A stretch of 6,590 nt of DNA, taken from Methanomicrobium sp. Its GTDB lineage: Archaea > Halobacteriota > Methanomicrobia > Methanomicrobiales > Methanomicrobiaceae. Location: assembly GCA_017553245.1 (NCBI GenBank), contig JAFZMT010000203.1:1-6590 (forward strand), in the 5' to 3' direction. The position numbers were made by a program, and so were the translations under genes. Positions within the stretch are counted from its first letter, which is position 1. Each line of letters starts with the position of its first letter. This document shows, piece by piece, positions 4,617 through 6,590 of the stretch. Under the pieces are notes generated by a model, which made no database searches, was not told where the DNA came from, and saw only the letters and a program-made list of their open reading frames with translations.

Positions 4617-5795
4617 ATGAAGTATATTGTGGTTCTCGGAGACGGGATGGCGGACTGGAAATGCGATGAGATAGACGGCAAGACCCCTCTCGAATTTGCC
4701 AACACGCCGAACATGGACCGCATTGCCGAACGCGGACGGTGCGGAATGCTCAAGACGGTATCACAGGGATTCGACCCGGGAAGCGATGTCGCAAACTTAG
4801 GCGTGCTCGGATACCGCGCCGAAGAATGCTACACGGGACGCGGTCCGCTCGAAGCCGTAAGCATGGGCATTGATTTGAAGCCCGCGGATCTTGCATACCG
4901 CTGCAACCTCGTGAATGTCACGGACGGCGTCATGAACGACTTCTCGGCGGGGCATATTTCATCGGCGGAAGGGGCACTTCTCTTCAAAGAGCTTAATGAG
5001 AAGCTCCCCGCACGTGCACGCGGATATCCGGGTGTGAGCTACAGGAATCTGCTCGTTATCGGCGACGGCAAAGGCGCGACCACAAAGCCGCCGCATGACA
5101 TCACGGGCGAAAAGATTGCGGAATACGTGCCCAAAGGCGGCGACGAGGATATTCTTGCGGAGTGCGTCGCGATAAGCCGCGAGGTCTTTAAGGACAGCCC
5201 CGTCAACAAAAAGAGGATTGCGGAGGGCAAAACCCCGGCAACGCAGATCTGGCCGTGGAGCGGCGGTAAAAAACCCGTCCTTGAGAATTTCAGGGAGAAA
5301 TACGGCGTCACCGCCGGCATGATCTCGGCAGTCGACCTCTTAAACGGCATTGCGGTATGTGCGGGCATGAAGACCATAAAGGTGCCGGGCGCAACGGGAT
5401 ACCTCGATACCGACTACAAGGCAAAGGCGGATTACGCGGTTAAAGCCTTGAAAGACGGTCTTGACTTCGTCTACATGCACGTGGAAGCGCCCGACGAGGC
5501 AGGTCATCTCGGCAGCCTCAAGGAGAAGGTGCTTGCGATTGAGAGGCTTGACGGGGTCATCGGCGAAATCCTTGATGCTTTCGAGGGCGAAGACCTCAAG
5601 ATCGCCGTTTTACCCGACCACCCCACCCCGATTGCGCTCAAGACGCATACCGCCGATCCGATTCCGTTCGCAATCATGGGTCCCGGCATCGAACCCGACA
5701 ACTGTCAGGTCTATTCCGAGGCGGAAGCTGCGGCATACGGCGGATACGGTCAGTTGAACGCGAAGGATTTCCTCCGGACCTTCTTCGGAAACTGA
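4617..5795 (+). CDS. apgM: Cofactor-independent phosphoglycerate mutase family protein (ApgM/COG3635; possibly a proposed homoserine kinase)
   Basis: This 392-residue cytosolic metalloenzyme of the alkaline phosphatase superfamily would, as ApgM, interconvert 3- and 2-phosphoglycerate in glycolysis and gluconeogenesis. Metal and catalytic positions are intact: GDGMAD (residues 8-13) with Asp9, GSDVANLGVLGY (55-66) with Ser56 as the phosphorylated serine, TGRGPLEA (73-80), EAPDEAGH (290-297) with Asp293 and His297, and PDHPTP (333-338) plus THTADPIPF (343-351) with Asp334, His335 and His344. Details such as MADW near the start, GSDVAN rather than GSDTAH, IWPWSGGKKP (211-220) and ISAVDLLNGI (236-245) resemble, from memory, the subgroup annotated as proposed homoserine kinase more than classical archaeal mutases. 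Family membership is secure but the reaction is not. No threonine-pathway gene is visible nearby. A strong SD supports the start; the gene looks monocistronic. Confidence 0.92.
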   Translation: MKYIVVLGDGMADWKCDEIDGKTPLEFANTPNMDRIAERGRCGMLKTVSQGFDPGSDVANLGVLGYRAEECYTGRGPLEAVSMGIDLKPADLAYRCNLVNVTDGVMNDFSAGHISSAEGALLFKELNEKLPARARGYPGVSYRNLLVIGDGKGATTKPPHDITGEKIAEYVPKGGDEDILAECVAISREVFKDSPVNKKRIAEGKTPATQIWPWSGGKKPVLENFREKYGVTAGMISAVDLLNGIAVCAGMKTIKVPGATGYLDTDYKAKADYAVKALKDGLDFVYMHVEAPDEAGHLGSLKEKVLAIERLDGVIGEILDAFEGEDLKIAVLPDHPTPIALKTHTADPIPFAIMGPGIEPDNCQVYSEAEAAAYGGYGQLNAKDFLRTFFGN

Positions 5796-5798
5796 CAA

Positions 5799-5875
5799 CG
5801 GCGTTATGGTGCCGAAAAGAGAAAATATAATTTAATTTTTTCTGATTTATTGTTCTGTTTTATGTTATGATTTTA
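5799..5875. terminator. Convergent terminator region between the ApgM-family gene and isf
   Basis: The 87-bp gap between two converging genes is very AT-rich. On the plus strand a weak CGGC/GCCG stem (5799-5814) is followed by A-rich sequence, then a six-T run at 5836-5841 and further T-rich stretches to 5875. On the minus strand, T-rich sequence (TATATTTTCTCTTTT) at 5828-5814 could end the isf transcript. Both fit archaeal oligo-T termination. Confidence 0.45.
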
Positions 5876-5882
5876 CACTGAT

Positions 5883-6452
5883 TTATCCGTTCAGCGATTT
5901 GATAATCAGCGCCATGTTTTCGCCGAACTTCCTTACCGTCCTTATTCCCTCGGCATCGTCCGAGACCTCGCCTTTGTCTCTGCCGAAGGCGATATTCCAG
6001 TAATCCGAGCCGACAACGACCATATCGTTGATGAAGTAGAACATGAGGAGTTCCTGAAGTGCCGCAGTCTGACCGCCGCGTCTGCCGACAACTATCGGAC
6101 CGCCGACCATCTTGGAAAGGAATCTGTCGCCGCCGTAGGAGACCATCGAGATTCTCTGGATTGCTGACATAAGGTCGCCGCGTGCGGTGCCGAAGTAAAC
6201 CGGCGAGGCCACGACAAGACCGGATGCCTCGCGAATCTTGTCGATTATATCGTTGAGTCCGTCATCGATTGCGCATTTTCCGTGTTTGCCGCAGTATCCG
6301 CAGGCTTTACAGGACGTGAATTCGCAGCCCGTAAAGGAGATGATCTCGGTTCTGATTCCGTTTGATTCGAGTGCATCGGCACATTCTTTACAGAGTATCT
6401 CAGTGTTGCCGTTCTTTCTGGGACTTGCGTTGAGGATAATTACATCTGACAT
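5883..6452 (-). CDS. Iron-sulfur flavoprotein (Isf-like), flavodoxin/NADPH-dependent FMN reductase fold
   Basis: This 189-residue soluble protein matches the Isf family first studied in Methanosarcina. Isf is a homodimeric redox protein carrying FMN and one [4Fe-4S] cluster, linked to electron transfer and oxygen or peroxide defence. LNASPRKNGNT (residues 7-17) is the FMN phosphate-binding loop. CKACGYCGKHGKC (48-60) gives Cys48, Cys51, Cys54 and Cys60, the compact CX2CX2CX5C cluster motif. ASPVYFGTARGDLMSAIQRI (82-101) is the flavin-ring loop typical of the family. A further Cys43 lies just before the cluster. The start is supported by GGAGAAG at 6466-6460, seven bases upstream. The gene is convergent with the ApgM-family gene and has no same-strand neighbour in view, so its electron donor is not shown by context. 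The upstream region has an inverted repeat around its probable promoter. Confidence 0.93.
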   Translation of the reverse strand: MSDVIILNASPRKNGNTEILCKECADALESNGIRTEIISFTGCEFTSCKACGYCGKHGKCAIDDGLNDIIDKIREASGLVVASPVYFGTARGDLMSAIQRISMVSYGGDRFLSKMVGGPIVVGRRGGQTAALQELLMFYFINDMVVVGSDYWNIAFGRDKGEVSDDAEGIRTVRKFGENMALIIKSLNG

Positions 6453-6502
6453 AAGCGTTCTTCTCCGTCGGCATTATTGCATTTTGCGATTCTGCAACGC
6501 CG

Positions 6503-6543
6503 TTACCAAAGTTTTTTAATTAATTCCTAATAATTCTTGGTAA
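6503..6543 (-). promoter_or_regulatory. Probable isf promoter flanked by an inverted repeat
   Basis: TTACCAA (6503-6509) and TTGGTAA (6537-6543) form a perfect 7-bp inverted repeat with a 27-bp AT-rich spacer. Read on the minus strand, the spacer contains AGGAATTAATTAAAAAAC, a BRE/TATA-like element centred near 6517. That would start transcription about 40 nt before the isf ATG, leaving room for its SD. The two arms would therefore bracket the core promoter, a layout suited to a dimeric regulator. The same site could serve a divergent gene to the right. Confidence 0.45.
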
Positions 6544-6590
6544 GTTTCCCGGCATTCCGTGTTATAGGATGAGGGCGTGTTAACGATGAC
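6544..6590. other. Right edge; no gene that can be supported
   Basis: The last 47 bases hold a GGATGAGGG followed by GTG (6577-6579) and, in the same frame, ATG (6586-6588) running off the window. This might be the start of a plus-strand gene divergent from isf, but at most five codons are visible, so no CDS is called. Confidence 0.2.

Noticed and set aside
5461..5757. A 98-codon plus-strand frame inside the ApgM-family gene
   Set aside because: It is Arg/Ser-rich, out of frame within a conserved catalytic region and has no SD or family match.

Overview
The window looks like chromosomal DNA of a methanogenic or related euryarchaeon. The signs are an ApgM/COG3635-type phosphoglycerate mutase-like protein, a methanogen-type iron-sulfur flavoprotein (Isf) with the compact CX2CX2CX5C motif, AT-rich promoters with archaeal TATA-like boxes at about -27, and Shine-Dalgarno (SD) sites on some genes but not others. 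Base composition is near 50% GC in genes and much more AT-rich between them. Methanomicrobiales fits best, but this is an inference from gene style, and I cannot name a genus.

Layout. Positions 1-46 are the last codons of a gene almost identical to the end of the next gene. Positions 204-1613 (+) encode a complete 12-helix MATE-family efflux transporter, so two MATE paralogs sit in tandem. Convergent to it is a two-gene thiamine salvage unit on the minus strand, thiM (3195-2389) then thiE (2354-1659). A 283-bp divergent intergenic region with two patches of short tandem repeats (periods 14 and 18) separates thiM from a GalE-like NAD-dependent sugar-nucleotide epimerase (3479-4426, +). After 190 bp holding another short-period repeat and an inverted repeat comes an ApgM-family enzyme (4617-5795, +). 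An Isf-type flavoprotein lies convergent to it (6452-5883, -). Its upstream region carries an inverted repeat flanking the likely promoter, and nothing else can be called to the right edge.

Function. ThiM phosphorylates hydroxyethylthiazole and ThiE joins the product to the HMP pyrophosphate moiety, so these two genes make a coherent thiazole-salvage/thiamine-phosphate module. The other genes look like independent single-gene units: a drug/cation exporter pair, a nucleotide-sugar epimerase, a phosphoglycerate mutase-like (or proposed homoserine kinase) enzyme, and a redox flavoprotein. I see no CRISPR array, tRNA, rRNA, insertion sequence, phage gene or defence system.

I found no undescribed multi-gene system. 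The points most worth a second look are the MATE tandem duplication, the three different short-period repeat patches bracketing the epimerase, the inverted repeat around the isf promoter, and the uncertain reaction of the ApgM-family protein.
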